Source of the DNA: a virus
DNA length: 64,000 bases
Strand: one strand, 5' to 3'
Virus record (IMG/VR): IMGVR_UViG_3300043122_000207
Span: 124,001 to 188,000 of that record
The translations under genes and the position numbers were made by a program. Shown piece after piece: positions 24,938 through 34,572 of the stretch. Position 1 is the stretch's first letter; every line of letters begins with the position of its first letter. Below the pieces are notes generated by a model. That model was given only the letters and a program-made list of their open reading frames with translations. It did not search any database and had not been told where the DNA came from.

Positions 24938-26488
24938 ATGGAGATGGATAGAAAAGTTTATTTTGCAGTTAGGAATGAAAAAGAATTAGAGTTTAATGTT
25001 TATCAAAGGAGTTATATTTTTCATGCAAGTCAAAAGAAGTCTTATGATGGTAAGACTATAAAATCGATTGAGGCAACATGTTCTCAATTAAACCATTTTA
25101 TTCTTTATTTAGAAAGAAGAATGGAAGATGAATCAATAGATGAATCAGAAGGTGATTTAGGATACTTTATAGTTAAGATGATGCGTCTAAATGATTTATT
25201 AGATAGAAATAATATGGATCAAGCAGTTTGGGAGGAAGTAAAAGAAAAGTCAACCAGATTTTATGATGAAAAGCTGAAGTATTTTAAAAGAGTTGTGACT
25301 GAAGAGTTAGTAAACGATGTCCACTTGGGTACTCTGATATCAGATTATGTTTATTCAAATACACTTAAAAACCTAACTTCAGCAGATAACATAAAAGAGA
25401 AATTGTTTTATAGTGATATTCATATTTATCATTGTCTGTCGGTATATACTAAAATATTGTATTTTATGTATTTTAGGTTTTCTGATGAGACATCTTATAA
25501 AAGAATATCTAAATCAATAACTATAGAACTTTCATCTTTAATGAATCAGATGGCTTTGGATATCTTTCCTAAGGAATATACTAGAATCAATAATATTTCT
25601 TTTATGGATAGATTGTTCAATTATATTCAATTCCAGAACAGAATAAATTCTAGAACACACACTAAATTACAGGATAAGTTTTCTGCTATAGGTTATAGTG
25701 AGGAGTCACTTTCGATTAGTATGTTAGATAGTGTTATATCTTCCCTTAAAAATTTTGGTGTGATAACTTATAAAAGAAGTAGAGGTAAAAGAAAAACTTT
25801 TGATATATTTAAACACAAGTATGAAAATTGGGGTTATGTTGCTAAGAACACAGCAGCAATCATTTCCTCTACAACCAAAAGAACTGTGAGTTATATGTTT
25901 GCTCAGACTACACCGTATGTTATAAATAAGAAATCACCGACTGTTATGGTTGATGGTGTTTCAGAAAGTAGTAAGTACGAGATACTTTTAGAAAAGAAAA
26001 ACAAAGAACACTATCAGGATATGAAAAGGATTAAACGATATATTATCAATGATTGTTATGAGAATATATCAGCTGAAAGTCGTGATGAGATTGATAAACT
26101 ATTGGAGGGTGGCACAGATATTAGACATCAATTAAATAAATTTATGGTGTCTTTATTTTTGGAGCAAAATTATGAAGCCAATGTTTTGGATCTTATAACC
26201 TATGAGGAGTTTTTAACTATATTATTTAGGGTTTATGAAAGAATGGATAAATACTATAGAATAAAACATGCTTTGATTTCCCCAGTGGGTAATCGGTTAA
26301 ACGGTATTAGAGTAAGAGAAAAAGATTTGGAAGGTTTATTATTTTATAGGAACTGTAATAAACCTAAAACCATAAAGATATTAAATAAGATAGTTGGTTA
26401 TTCATATACATTCAATCGTGATGTTGTTAGAAATTTAAATATTAAAGATGAAATGATAGATTTTATTGCGGATGGTCTTGTGATATGA
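24938..26488 (+). CDS. Unrecognised protein coupled to the primase
   Basis: 516 residues, AAGGAGTTGATTTT site. Mostly helical and charged; a basic patch near 280-295 (RSRGKRKTF) could bind nucleic acid. Its stop overlaps the primase start by four bases (ATGA), so translation is coupled and the two products may act together, for example as a replication accessory or loader. A promoter motif directly upstream suggests this starts an early replication operon (24938-28043). No family was recognised. Confidence 0.5.
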   Translation: MEMDRKVYFAVRNEKELEFNVYQRSYIFHASQKKSYDGKTIKSIEATCSQLNHFILYLERRMEDESIDESEGDLGYFIVKMMRLNDLLDRNNMDQAVWEEVKEKSTRFYDEKLKYFKRVVTEELVNDVHLGTLISDYVYSNTLKNLTSADNIKEKLFYSDIHIYHCLSVYTKILYFMYFRFSDETSYKRISKSITIELSSLMNQMALDIFPKEYTRINNISFMDRLFNYIQFQNRINSRTHTKLQDKFSAIGYSEESLSISMLDSVISSLKNFGVITYKRSRGKRKTFDIFKHKYENWGYVAKNTAAIISSTTKRTVSYMFAQTTPYVINKKSPTVMVDGVSESSKYEILLEKKNKEHYQDMKRIKRYIINDCYENISAESRDEIDKLLEGGTDIRHQLNKFMVSLFLEQNYEANVLDLITYEEFLTILFRVYERMDKYYRIKHALISPVGNRLNGIRVREKDLEGLLFYRNCNKPKTIKILNKIVGYSYTFNRDVVRNLNIKDEMIDFIADGLVI

Positions 26489-27486
26489 TTGAACCTAAAC
26501 AAAAAATAGTAGATTTTTTAATGGATCGTTATGATGCAAAGACCCAAAATAACGGTATATGGTATAAGATAAGATGTCCTTTTTGTGGTGATAGTAATAA
26601 ACACAAATATTCGAGACATTTAAATATAAGAATACCATATGATGATAATATGATGGTTGCCAAATGTTTTCAACCTAAATGTGATGTAGGTGGTCTTTTA
26701 AATAGAGACCACCTTGTGAAAATGGGGATGTCAGATACTTCTGTTTTGAAATTTATAACTGATAAAGCTAAAGTAAATAAGTCTATTGTCAATAAAATTT
26801 CATCTACTAATTTACATTTGGCTCTACCGGATAAACCACATGACGAGGTTTCAGAATATTTTAAAGCAAGAACCAATGTTCCTTTAAACGATAGGAGTAT
26901 TAAAAGATATAACGTCGTGGGGGATTTTGGTTGGTTTTTAGAGAGAAATAAAAATAAGTTTAAAGAGAATCGAAGATTAAATAAGTTAAGAGATAATGAA
27001 AAAGAAGGATACAGGTATATTGGTTTTTTAAATGAGACAGGGACATTTATGAATATACGTTCCATAAATGATGATAGGAAAAAGCATATAAAAGTCCCAA
27101 TAGTTAAGTTTCCTATATATGTTTACCATAAACCTTATGCTATAGATAATAATTTTGATATTACACATGACGAAGTTTATATAGTTTTGGCTGAGGGTAT
27201 ATTTGACACCATAAACATCAGTAATTACCTTGGAGGTATAAATGCCTTATATGTGCAAACAGGCTCAGCAGGAGGTATGTATGGGATGTTTAAGCGGTTA
27301 TCTAAATACTACTATGTTGATTGGATGTTTGTTAGAGATGAAGATGTAGAAATAAGTTTCTTTAAGAATATAAAAAAATACAATGATTATAGGTTCAGGA
27401 ACAAAGCTTATGTAGTTTATAATGAACTATCTAAAGATTTTGGTGATTTTAGAGAACCTGTAAGAATGCACAAAATAAAAATATAA
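26485..27486 (+). CDS. DNA primase-like protein (zinc-binding plus Toprim)
   Basis: 333 residues. The N-terminus has a CHC2-like zinc-binding unit: C31-x2-C34 (CPFCGD) and C61-x4-C66 (CFQPKC). The C-terminal half shows a Toprim core: IVLAEGIFDTINISNYLGG with the catalytic glutamate, then VRDEDVE with the paired acids. This matches bacterial/phage DnaG-type primases that make RNA primers for lagging-strand synthesis. It lacks an obvious helicase domain, so it resembles the T4 gp61/DnaG arrangement rather than the T7 fusion. It overlaps the upstream gene by four bases. Confidence 0.8.
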   Translation: MIEPKQKIVDFLMDRYDAKTQNNGIWYKIRCPFCGDSNKHKYSRHLNIRIPYDDNMMVAKCFQPKCDVGGLLNRDHLVKMGMSDTSVLKFITDKAKVNKSIVNKISSTNLHLALPDKPHDEVSEYFKARTNVPLNDRSIKRYNVVGDFGWFLERNKNKFKENRRLNKLRDNEKEGYRYIGFLNETGTFMNIRSINDDRKKHIKVPIVKFPIYVYHKPYAIDNNFDITHDEVYIVLAEGIFDTINISNYLGGINALYVQTGSAGGMYGMFKRLSKYYYVDWMFVRDEDVEISFFKNIKKYNDYRFRNKAYVVYNELSKDFGDFREPVRMHKIKI

Positions 27487-27497
27487 GGAGGAAAACA

Positions 27498-28043
27498 TTG
27501 TTAAATTATATTCTTAAAATATTCGTAAACATAAAGAACTATTTTTCTAAAGGTGATTCTAATAAGTCTAGAAGAATAGCAAAGAGAATTGTCGATGAAA
27601 ATGATATTGTCAATTTAAATGGTGTGATAAATTATATGAGGAAAAATTTTGATTATGGTAGTGACCCCCTTAATGGTATAATTGATACCCAATATGATTT
27701 GGATAAAATAATAGAGACTGGTGGTGTTGATGATTGTGATGGGTTTGCTATAATATCAAAGAGGTTGTGTTCTGCAATCGGTTTACAATCTAAAATATTA
27801 ACTTATGTTCCTTTAAATATTACTAAATCACACGTCATTTCAGTTATTGAGATTAATGATGTTTTTGATGCTGAAAAATTGGGGAAAGAAAAAATTATAA
27901 AAAATAAAAAACCATATTATATGGTGCTCAGTGTTAAGAATATTTATGGTTCATTTGATAGTATAGAAGAAATTATTTCTTTCTTTGAAGAAAAAATTGA
28001 TAGTAAAATAATTGCTTATGATTTAAGAGATGGTATAAATTAA
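27498..28043 (+). CDS. Transglutaminase-like cysteine protease fold
   Basis: 181 residues starting at TTG 27498 after AAGGAGG. Near residue 74-90 GGVDDCDGFAIISKRL carries cysteine 80. KSHVISVIEI carries histidine 112, followed by an aspartate, giving the Cys-His-Asp order of transglutaminase-like (papain superfamily) proteins. Family members cleave or cross-link amides; phage members are found in tails and as anti-host proteins. The N-terminus is basic without a clear signal. It closes the operon begun at 24938. Confidence 0.65.
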   Translation: MLNYILKIFVNIKNYFSKGDSNKSRRIAKRIVDENDIVNLNGVINYMRKNFDYGSDPLNGIIDTQYDLDKIIETGGVDDCDGFAIISKRLCSAIGLQSKILTYVPLNITKSHVISVIEINDVFDAEKLGKEKIIKNKKPYYMVLSVKNIYGSFDSIEEIISFFEEKIDSKIIAYDLRDGIN

Positions 28044-28047
28044 TAAA

Positions 28048-28079
28048 AAAGCAGGGTATTTCACCCTGCCTATTTTTTT
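28048..28079. terminator. Bidirectional terminator between convergent genes
   Basis: AGCAGGG and CCCTGC form the stem, flanked by A-rich and T-rich runs, between the convergent ends at 28043 and 28080. Confidence 0.85.
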
Positions 28080-28439
28080 TTATATTTTTCCTTTTATTTG
28101 TGTTCTGGTTTTATTAAAATTTAGTTTATCGTTTACAGATCTTATCTCTATTTTAACATTGTGTTCTTTTGCTTTTTTTATTCCTTCTCTCATACCAGAT
28201 GAAAAACCATTGTCTGTGTATACTGCACAGAGGTCAGCCTTTTCATACCAACTTATACCAGCTTCAATACCCATCTGTCTTTCTTTTGGTATCTTATCGT
28301 TTAGAACTTGGGTGTATAAGAGGTGGCTTGCTATTGGGGCTTCTCCACGTAATAGGGAATCTAATAAAGCTAACCTTGCATATTTGGTGTTTTCTTTACA
28401 GTCACCTTTATAGGGTGATTCGATTATTACATTCTTCAT
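28080..28439 (-). CDS. DUF7768-like protein (nucleoside deoxyribosyltransferase-like fold)
   Basis: 119 residues from ATG 28439, giving the family-like start MKNVIIESPYKGD. Conserved-looking elements are ESPYKGD, LLRGEAPIASHLLYTQVLND, ERQMGIEAG and YTDNGFSSGM with the later IEIRSV. These fit the small phage family of nucleoside 2-deoxyribosyltransferase-like proteins often listed as DUF7768. Activity is unproven; nucleotide or NAD-type ligand binding is expected from the fold. It overlaps the 3' end of the metallophosphoesterase gene by 32 bases. Confidence 0.7.
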   Translation of the reverse strand: MKNVIIESPYKGDCKENTKYARLALLDSLLRGEAPIASHLLYTQVLNDKIPKERQMGIEAGISWYEKADLCAVYTDNGFSSGMREGIKKAKEHNVKIEIRSVNDKLNFNKTRTQIKGKI

Positions 28440-29964
28440 ATTCATCACTCAAATCTATTTCGGTATTTATCATCCATTCTTGACCTTTTTCTTTATGCCA
28501 AATAAATGATTGGTTTCTTGGGTGGGATAAATATCCTTTATTAAAATGCCAATCATCCCGACCTGTGACAGATGCTAAGTTTCTAACTATAACACCATTA
28601 TCTTCTTTTGATAATTCAGAATGTAAGTGAGCACCATGCCACTCATGGAATGTTGTTTCTGACCAATCCTTTTTTGCTTCAACCTGCATACACCCAAATA
28701 TCCTTTTTCTTTCTTTATCTAGATGTGTGAAACCGATTAAGCTTTCCCCATAACGCACATACTTTCTACTTGCCGGGTTGGTATTTACATTTACATCTTC
28801 GTTTTCTCTATACCATGATTTTATATTGACTATACTGTGGAAGGATGTCATCCAGTCGTGGTTTCCTGGTACCAAGAAAACATTTACTGGTGCTATCTGT
28901 GATAATAGATCTATTCCCATTATTAAAATCTTTTGACCTTCTATGTACATCTTCTGCCATCTGTCATCGTTTCTTTGTATTGTGCCTTTTGTGGTTCTAC
29001 CATATGTATCATCAAAATTAAAGAAATCATTACCTATTGGAAATATGATTTTTTCGATTCTATCTTTAAGGTTGGTTTCTAAAATTTTAGATATGACGTC
29101 ATTTATAACATACATGAACCTTTCTTTTGCTATATCTGTGTCATAAGACTCTCCGGTTTCTGGATGCCAAGCTAATTTATTTAAATGTAGATCTACAATT
29201 GGGACTTCCAGAAGTAAATCTTTTTTAACATCTTCTTTTTGTTTTAGTTTGGGTAATTTGGGAGGATTATATATTTGTGCGAATTCAACAAAATGAGATG
29301 TCACTAAATCGTGGATTTTATGAATGAAGAAATCTTTTTTCTTATATTTTTCATTTTCCCTTATTATCTTTTTTATTTCCTTTTCTTCTATTTTCTGAAA
29401 AAAGTCATCCTTTTCTCTTTCCAGATGGTCTTCTACTAATGGGTCTACACCAAACTTCTCTATTTCTTCGTCGGTGTATTCTATATCGTCATGTATAAAC
29501 CCGAATGCATTCTGCAACATAAGGAAATGTTTTCTTCTTATTTTGTGTTTTTTACATATCTCAGGTATCTTAAGATATCTGCTTGCTCTACCTTTTGGGT
29601 CACAATAATCCCTTCTTATTTCCCTGTATTTTTCTTTTGTTATTGGGAAGGTATCTTTACCATCTGTAATAACCCAAAAATCACCATTATCTTTTTTTTC
29701 TATTCTCTCTTCTACATTGGCTTCTTTTGTACCTACTTCTTGACCCTCGAAACTATCCTCAAACACCCATTCTTTTGCTGAACGGATGTATTTTAAACCA
29801 TTATCCTTCACAAATCTAGAGATTGTTGTTGAATGAACACCATAATCTTTTGCTATCGATTCTCTTTCGTTGTTGTTTAATCTTTTTTTGAAATCCTCTA
29901 AAATAGATCTCTTTTCTTTTTTATTTTTATTTTCGAATTGTTTTTTAAATTCGTTCCATTCCAA
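28408..29964 (-). CDS. Metallophosphoesterase with N-terminal HTH domains
   Basis: 518 residues starting at TTG 29964 (GGCGGTGA site). Residues near 34-60 look like a helix-turn-helix (RESIAKDYGVHSTTISRFVK), and a second similar unit lies near 128-157. The catalytic domain begins near 250: VDLHLNK (D258, H260), GNDFFNF, VPGNHDW and GAHLHSE, the standard calcineurin-like metal ligands. Such enzymes are DNA nucleases or phosphodiesterases. A gp47/SbcD-like partner for the gp46 protein is possible, but the HTH arm and separate strand are unlike classic gp47. It is divergent from 30101. Confidence 0.75.
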   Translation of the reverse strand: MEWNEFKKQFENKNKKEKRSILEDFKKRLNNNERESIAKDYGVHSTTISRFVKDNGLKYIRSAKEWVFEDSFEGQEVGTKEANVEERIEKKDNGDFWVITDGKDTFPITKEKYREIRRDYCDPKGRASRYLKIPEICKKHKIRRKHFLMLQNAFGFIHDDIEYTDEEIEKFGVDPLVEDHLEREKDDFFQKIEEKEIKKIIRENEKYKKKDFFIHKIHDLVTSHFVEFAQIYNPPKLPKLKQKEDVKKDLLLEVPIVDLHLNKLAWHPETGESYDTDIAKERFMYVINDVISKILETNLKDRIEKIIFPIGNDFFNFDDTYGRTTKGTIQRNDDRWQKMYIEGQKILIMGIDLLSQIAPVNVFLVPGNHDWMTSFHSIVNIKSWYRENEDVNVNTNPASRKYVRYGESLIGFTHLDKERKRIFGCMQVEAKKDWSETTFHEWHGAHLHSELSKEDNGVIVRNLASVTGRDDWHFNKGYLSHPRNQSFIWHKEKGQEWMINTEIDLSDEYEECNNRITL

Positions 29965-30100
29965 GATCTTTCACCGCCTTATAATTATTTATAAAAACGT
30001 TCTACACAATTGTTAAAATCGGGTGTTGAAATTTGGGGTTTTAAAAAATTATATCCAAACAAAAATATGAAGAAAAATAATTAAAAAGGAGCTGATGGTT

Positions 30101-31054
30101 TTGGATAAAAAAATAAGATTAAAGATGAGTGATTTACAGTTTGATGAAAATGTTTCAGATATTTTTTTAAATAAAATAAATGTTCCATTACCGATGGTGG
30201 GGGATTATCCAGTACAGGAGACTTTGGATATACTTCGGACTGGTAGTGTTAGGTCTAAAGGCAAAAGATATAATATTTTAAAATATATCAAATCAGTTTA
30301 TGCTCCGGTTCATATAGACGATGGGGGGTCTGGAAGAGGATTTTTGTATCCTTATAGAAAAGAGACATATATAGATGTCTTAAAAGAAATATCTTCATAT
30401 GTTGATTTGATTATAACTTATCCCGATGGTGAACCAGATATAATGGAGGAGTATATTAGTTACGGAGCAAATGGCTTTATGGTTACAAATTGGAAAGAAG
30501 AATATCAGAAGATTAAAAATAACTATGAAGTGAGTATATCAAGAAGTGTAGTTGGGAATGCGTATAATAAAAATTTCGATGGTGGGTTTGATGGGTACGT
30601 TGTCCCAGACGGAGGTTTATTGGATTATGATTTATTAGAAAAAATTAAAAAAGATGATAGAAATTTCAGTGGTATGCCAAATTTATTGTGTAAAACGACT
30701 TGTCCATATTTAGACGAGCATGTTTTGTATTTGAAAGAAAATGGTAGATTTGATTATACATGGGATAAATATCATAGTTGTCCATCGAATACTAAAAAAA
30801 GTTTTTTTATACCAAGACCTGTTTTGGTTAAACTTCTAAGAGAAGGGTACATTGATAGTGTAAAACTAGTTGGCAGAAACTCTTATTTAGAAAAAAATAT
30901 AAGTGTACTTTTATATTATATTTTTGGGGAAGCCTACCCTAATATTGAAAAAATATACAACCATATCGTGGTCAACAATAATTGGATGTTCTCTAATATG
31001 GTGTCTTTAAATTGTAAGTATGACTGTCTAAATTGTGATAGAAAATGTTACTAA
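30101..31054 (+). CDS. U32-like protein, copy 1
   Basis: About 317 residues from TTG 30101, nine bases after AGGAG; ATG 30095 sits on the site. The second half contains a cysteine cluster (LLCKTTCP, then HSCPSN) followed by VKLVGRNSY, the order seen in peptidase-family U32 proteins (UbiU/V, TrhP, RlhA) where cysteines bind an iron-sulfur cluster and K-x-x-GR follows. The C-terminus ends in a second cluster C-x3-C-x2-C-x3-C. U32 proteins carry out oxygen-independent hydroxylations of RNA or quinones. The substrate here is unknown. It is related in style to the protein at 49135. Confidence 0.5.
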   Translation: MDKKIRLKMSDLQFDENVSDIFLNKINVPLPMVGDYPVQETLDILRTGSVRSKGKRYNILKYIKSVYAPVHIDDGGSGRGFLYPYRKETYIDVLKEISSYVDLIITYPDGEPDIMEEYISYGANGFMVTNWKEEYQKIKNNYEVSISRSVVGNAYNKNFDGGFDGYVVPDGGLLDYDLLEKIKKDDRNFSGMPNLLCKTTCPYLDEHVLYLKENGRFDYTWDKYHSCPSNTKKSFFIPRPVLVKLLREGYIDSVKLVGRNSYLEKNISVLLYYIFGEAYPNIEKIYNHIVVNNNWMFSNMVSLNCKYDCLNCDRKCY

Positions 31055-31083
31055 AATCAAAAATATTTGGAGGTTTTTAATCA

Positions 31084-34000
31084 ATGAAAACTGTTGTAAA
31101 AAGAGATGGCAAAGAAACTGAGTATAAACCTGAAAAGATAAAGAATGCGGTATTAAAGGCTGCGACTGAAGTGGATGCAAAAGATCCTGAGACTATTTCG
31201 GTTAGGATGATGAAGACCGTGGATAATCTTTTAGAAAAGCACTATTATAAAGAAGATGAGACCCCTAGTGTTGAAGAAATACAAGATTTAGTGGAAAAAG
31301 GTTTAGTTTATGATAATAACTATGAGGTTTCTAAAGCATATATTCTGTACAGAGAAAAACAAAATGAGAGAAGAAAGTTTAAGAATAAAGATAATGGGTT
31401 ACTTCCACATGATTATCTTAGTGATTTTAAACATATAGTAAACCCTTTCCCAACAGAACTGGGACAATTCATTTATTATAGAACTTATTCTAGATGGCTT
31501 GAAAAAGAAGAAAGAAGAGAAAATTGGTGGGAGACAGTTAAAAGAGCAGTAGAATACAATACATCTTTATTACCAACCAGTAAAAAAGAAATGAAAAAAT
31601 TATATAAAAATGTTTTTTCATTTAAGAATTTCTTAGCTGGTAGAACACTTTGGGCTGGCGGTGGAGAGGTAAGTAAGAAATATCCTATGAGTAATTTTAA
31701 CTGCTCATTTACTGTGCTTGATTCTATAGAGTCTTACGGTGATATTTTTTATCTTCTGATGTTGGGGAGTGGTACCGGATTTCGAGTTCTTCCGGAGGAT
31801 GTCGATAAGTTACCTAAATTCAGAACAGATATAAAGGTCATAAATAAATCATATGAGCCTAGAGATAAACCGTATAGGAATGAGCACACAGAATTAGTCT
31901 TTAATAAGAATATTGCAACTATACATGTTGGTGATTCAAAAGAGGGTTGGGTTCAGTCTTTATTGAGATATTTTGATCTACTGACCAATTCAATATACAG
32001 GGATATAGATACTGTTGTTTTTGAATATGATTCTGTGCGACCTAAAGGGGAGAAACTTGAGACATTTGGTGGAACAGCCTCTGGATATGAGAGCTTAGAG
32101 AGAATGTTTAAAAAGATAGATACTATTTTAAATGGTGTTAAAAAGGAAAAATTAGATGGTATGAATAGATATAGTTTAAGACCTATAGACGCAATGGATT
32201 TTGCGAATGTTATAGCTGAGAACGTGGTTTCTGGTGGTGTAAGAAGATCATCGCAAATATGTTTGTTTTCGGCTGATGATAAAGAAATTATAGAAGCAAA
32301 ATCGAACCTATATAAACAGGTTGACGGTGAATGGGTCTTAAATGAAGAGATTTCCCATAGACAAATGAGCAATAATACTATATATTATGAAGATAAACCA
32401 TCTAAAGAGCAATTATCTTGGCATGTTAAACAAATGAGATTCTCTGGTGAACCTGGTTTCTTAAATGTAGAAGAAGCTAAAAGAAGAAGAGAAGATTTTA
32501 ATGGAGTTAATCCTTGTTTCACTGGTGATATGAAACTACTAACTGATGATGGATACAAAACATTTGAAGAATTGAATGGTAAAAATGTCGGTGTTGTCAA
32601 TATTAATGGTGAAGTCACAAATGGTAAGGTTTGGTCGAATGGTGTTAAAGATGTGATAGAATTAAAAACCTCTGATGGTAAAGGTATCAGATGTACACCC
32701 GACCATATTTTTATGGATAGTGATGGAAACGAAATAGAAGCAAAAGATATGAAACACAAAAGAGTGATGCCAGCATTCTATAAAAATACTAAAAATAATA
32801 CTCTATATTCTGTTTTGGGATTCATACAGGGTGACGGAAGTCTGACTAGATTAAATAGTGAAACACATAAAGGTATAGAGATTAATTTATCAAAGAAAGA
32901 CGATGATGTTTTAGATCTGTTGGAAGGTGGTCAAAAACAAGCAAGGGAAAGAGTATACTACACCGGTGCTTATCAGGATGAATTGATAGAGTTAAAATTT
33001 AGTTCTGAAAGATTACCTAACAGAACATTACCTGAAACATTTGATGAGTGGGATATAGATAAGAAAAAGAACTTCATTAAAGGTCTATATTCTGCAAATG
33101 GATCTGTTATTGGTGGTGAGGGTAGAGGTAGAGTCACACTCAAGTCAACGTGTAAAGATTTAATAAAACATGTCAGTGAATTCTTAAAAAGTATATGCAT
33201 TGATAACTATATAACAACAAATAAAGCAAAAGAAAATGAATTTCAGAATGGTAGTTATGAAATGAAAGAAAGTTATGATCTTAATATTGGAAAACATTCT
33301 GAGAGACTGAAGTTTTATAGAGAAATTGGTTTTATTCAAGAATACAAAGAATTAAAATTAAAAAGATACCTTAAACTCAATGCACCAAAAGTAATATCTA
33401 TTAATGAAATAGGTGAAGAGGAAGTTTATGATTTTAATGAACCTGAAACACACTGGGGTGTAGTTGAAGGTTGTGTTGTACACAATTGCGCAGAAATTCT
33501 TTTAGACTCAAAAGGTGTTTGTAATTTAACCACTACAAATTGTATGATGTTTGTTAATGACGGTGAATTGGATAGAGAAGGTATATTGGAAGCTCAAAGA
33601 TTAGCTGCAAGAGCTGGATACCGTATGGCCAATGTGGAGTTTGAATTAAATGATTGGGACAGAATCAATGAGAGAGATAGACTCATTGGTGTGTCTATTA
33701 CAGGGTGGCAGGATATGGTCAATGCACTTGGATGGGATGATTCTTTTAAAGAAGCCCTGAATAAAAAAGACGAACTTATATCATCTTATTTAACAGGTGG
33801 AAAGACTGGGGATGGATATTTACCTTCGGGTATATTAAAACAGATCAAACTACTGAATGATATGAAGAAGGCAGCTATCGATGGTGCTGAAAGTTTAGCA
33901 GCAGAAGTTGGTGGGATTGAACCTAAACTTGTCACCACAGTTAAACCAGAAGGCACACAATCACAAATGCCAACTGTTTCCAGTGGTCTCCATTATTCAC

Positions 34001-34515
34001 ATAGCCCTTATTTTATTAGAAGGGTTCGTATATCAGGTACAGATCCTTTAGTAGATGTTTGCGATGAATTGGGTTACACGATTAAACCTGAAAATGGTCA
34101 TGATCCTGAAAATCCAGAAACAGTAGTATTGGAGTTTCCTGTTAAAGCACCTGATGGTATAACTAAAGCAGATGTCAGTGCTATAGAGCAATTAGAGATG
34201 TATAGAATGTTTATGAAAACATATGTTGACCATAATGCATCAATTACTGTCCATGTTCGAGACGATGAATGGGGTGATGTTGAAAAATGGTTATGGGATA
34301 ATTGGGATGATGTTGTTGGTGTTTCATTTATTTCGTATAACGATAATTTCTATGATCTTATGCCGTATGAAGAAATTGATGAAGAAACTTATTTAGAAAT
34401 GGAAGATAATATGAAACCCTTTAGAACTTCTCTAATAAGTAAATATGAAATAGAGCACAAAGAAAGACTGATCGATGATTCTTCATGTGAGTCAGGTGCT
34501 TGTCCAGTAAGATAA
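31084..34515 (+). CDS. nrdJ: Adenosylcobalamin-dependent (class II) ribonucleotide reductase with intein
   Basis: 1,143 residues including a 324-residue intein. An ATP-cone (KTVVKRDGKETEYKPEKI) is at the N-terminus. NFNCSF supplies the first redox cysteine, VSGGVRRSSQI the substrate region, and the active-site motif NP|CAEI is split by the intein and restored after splicing. VCNLTTTNC, TKPEGTQSQMPTVSSG and a C-terminal C-x4-C pair complete a monomeric B12 ribonucleoside-triphosphate reductase of about 819 residues. It makes deoxynucleotides without oxygen, supporting phage DNA synthesis in an anaerobic host. Start at ATG 31084 after GGAGG. Confidence 0.9.
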   Translation: MKTVVKRDGKETEYKPEKIKNAVLKAATEVDAKDPETISVRMMKTVDNLLEKHYYKEDETPSVEEIQDLVEKGLVYDNNYEVSKAYILYREKQNERRKFKNKDNGLLPHDYLSDFKHIVNPFPTELGQFIYYRTYSRWLEKEERRENWWETVKRAVEYNTSLLPTSKKEMKKLYKNVFSFKNFLAGRTLWAGGGEVSKKYPMSNFNCSFTVLDSIESYGDIFYLLMLGSGTGFRVLPEDVDKLPKFRTDIKVINKSYEPRDKPYRNEHTELVFNKNIATIHVGDSKEGWVQSLLRYFDLLTNSIYRDIDTVVFEYDSVRPKGEKLETFGGTASGYESLERMFKKIDTILNGVKKEKLDGMNRYSLRPIDAMDFANVIAENVVSGGVRRSSQICLFSADDKEIIEAKSNLYKQVDGEWVLNEEISHRQMSNNTIYYEDKPSKEQLSWHVKQMRFSGEPGFLNVEEAKRRREDFNGVNPCFTGDMKLLTDDGYKTFEELNGKNVGVVNINGEVTNGKVWSNGVKDVIELKTSDGKGIRCTPDHIFMDSDGNEIEAKDMKHKRVMPAFYKNTKNNTLYSVLGFIQGDGSLTRLNSETHKGIEINLSKKDDDVLDLLEGGQKQARERVYYTGAYQDELIELKFSSERLPNRTLPETFDEWDIDKKKNFIKGLYSANGSVIGGEGRGRVTLKSTCKDLIKHVSEFLKSICIDNYITTNKAKENEFQNGSYEMKESYDLNIGKHSERLKFYREIGFIQEYKELKLKRYLKLNAPKVISINEIGEEEVYDFNEPETHWGVVEGCVVHNCAEILLDSKGVCNLTTTNCMMFVNDGELDREGILEAQRLAARAGYRMANVEFELNDWDRINERDRLIGVSITGWQDMVNALGWDDSFKEALNKKDELISSYLTGGKTGDGYLPSGILKQIKLLNDMKKAAIDGAESLAAEVGGIEPKLVTTVKPEGTQSQMPTVSSGLHYSHSPYFIRRVRISGTDPLVDVCDELGYTIKPENGHDPENPETVVLEFPVKAPDGITKADVSAIEQLEMYRMFMKTYVDHNASITVHVRDDEWGDVEKWLWDNWDDVVGVSFISYNDNFYDLMPYEEIDEETYLEMEDNMKPFRTSLISKYEIEHKERLIDDSSCESGACPVR
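32515..33486 (+). mobile_element. LAGLIDADG-type intein inside NrdJ
   Basis: 324 codons, C478 to N801 of the precursor. It starts CFTGDMKLLTDDGY (splicing block A), has a TPDHIF segment (block B) and ends VVHN followed by the extein cysteine. LGFIQGDGSL and IKGLYSANGSV are the two LAGLIDADG motifs of a homing endonuclease. Insertion falls exactly between NP and CAEI of the reductase active site, a favoured intein site in this enzyme family. Confidence 0.9.
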
Positions 34516-34522
34516 ATATAAT

Positions 34523-34556
34523 AGGTGGGTGGTTTTAAAAATCATCCACCTTTAAT
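34523..34556 (+). terminator. Hairpin after nrdJ
   Basis: AGGTGG and CCACCT pair, with further G-T/A-T pairs inside, followed by TTTAATATG. Termination may be partial because the next gene starts soon after. Confidence 0.55.
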
Positions 34557-34572
34557 ATGTGGGGTGTATTAA

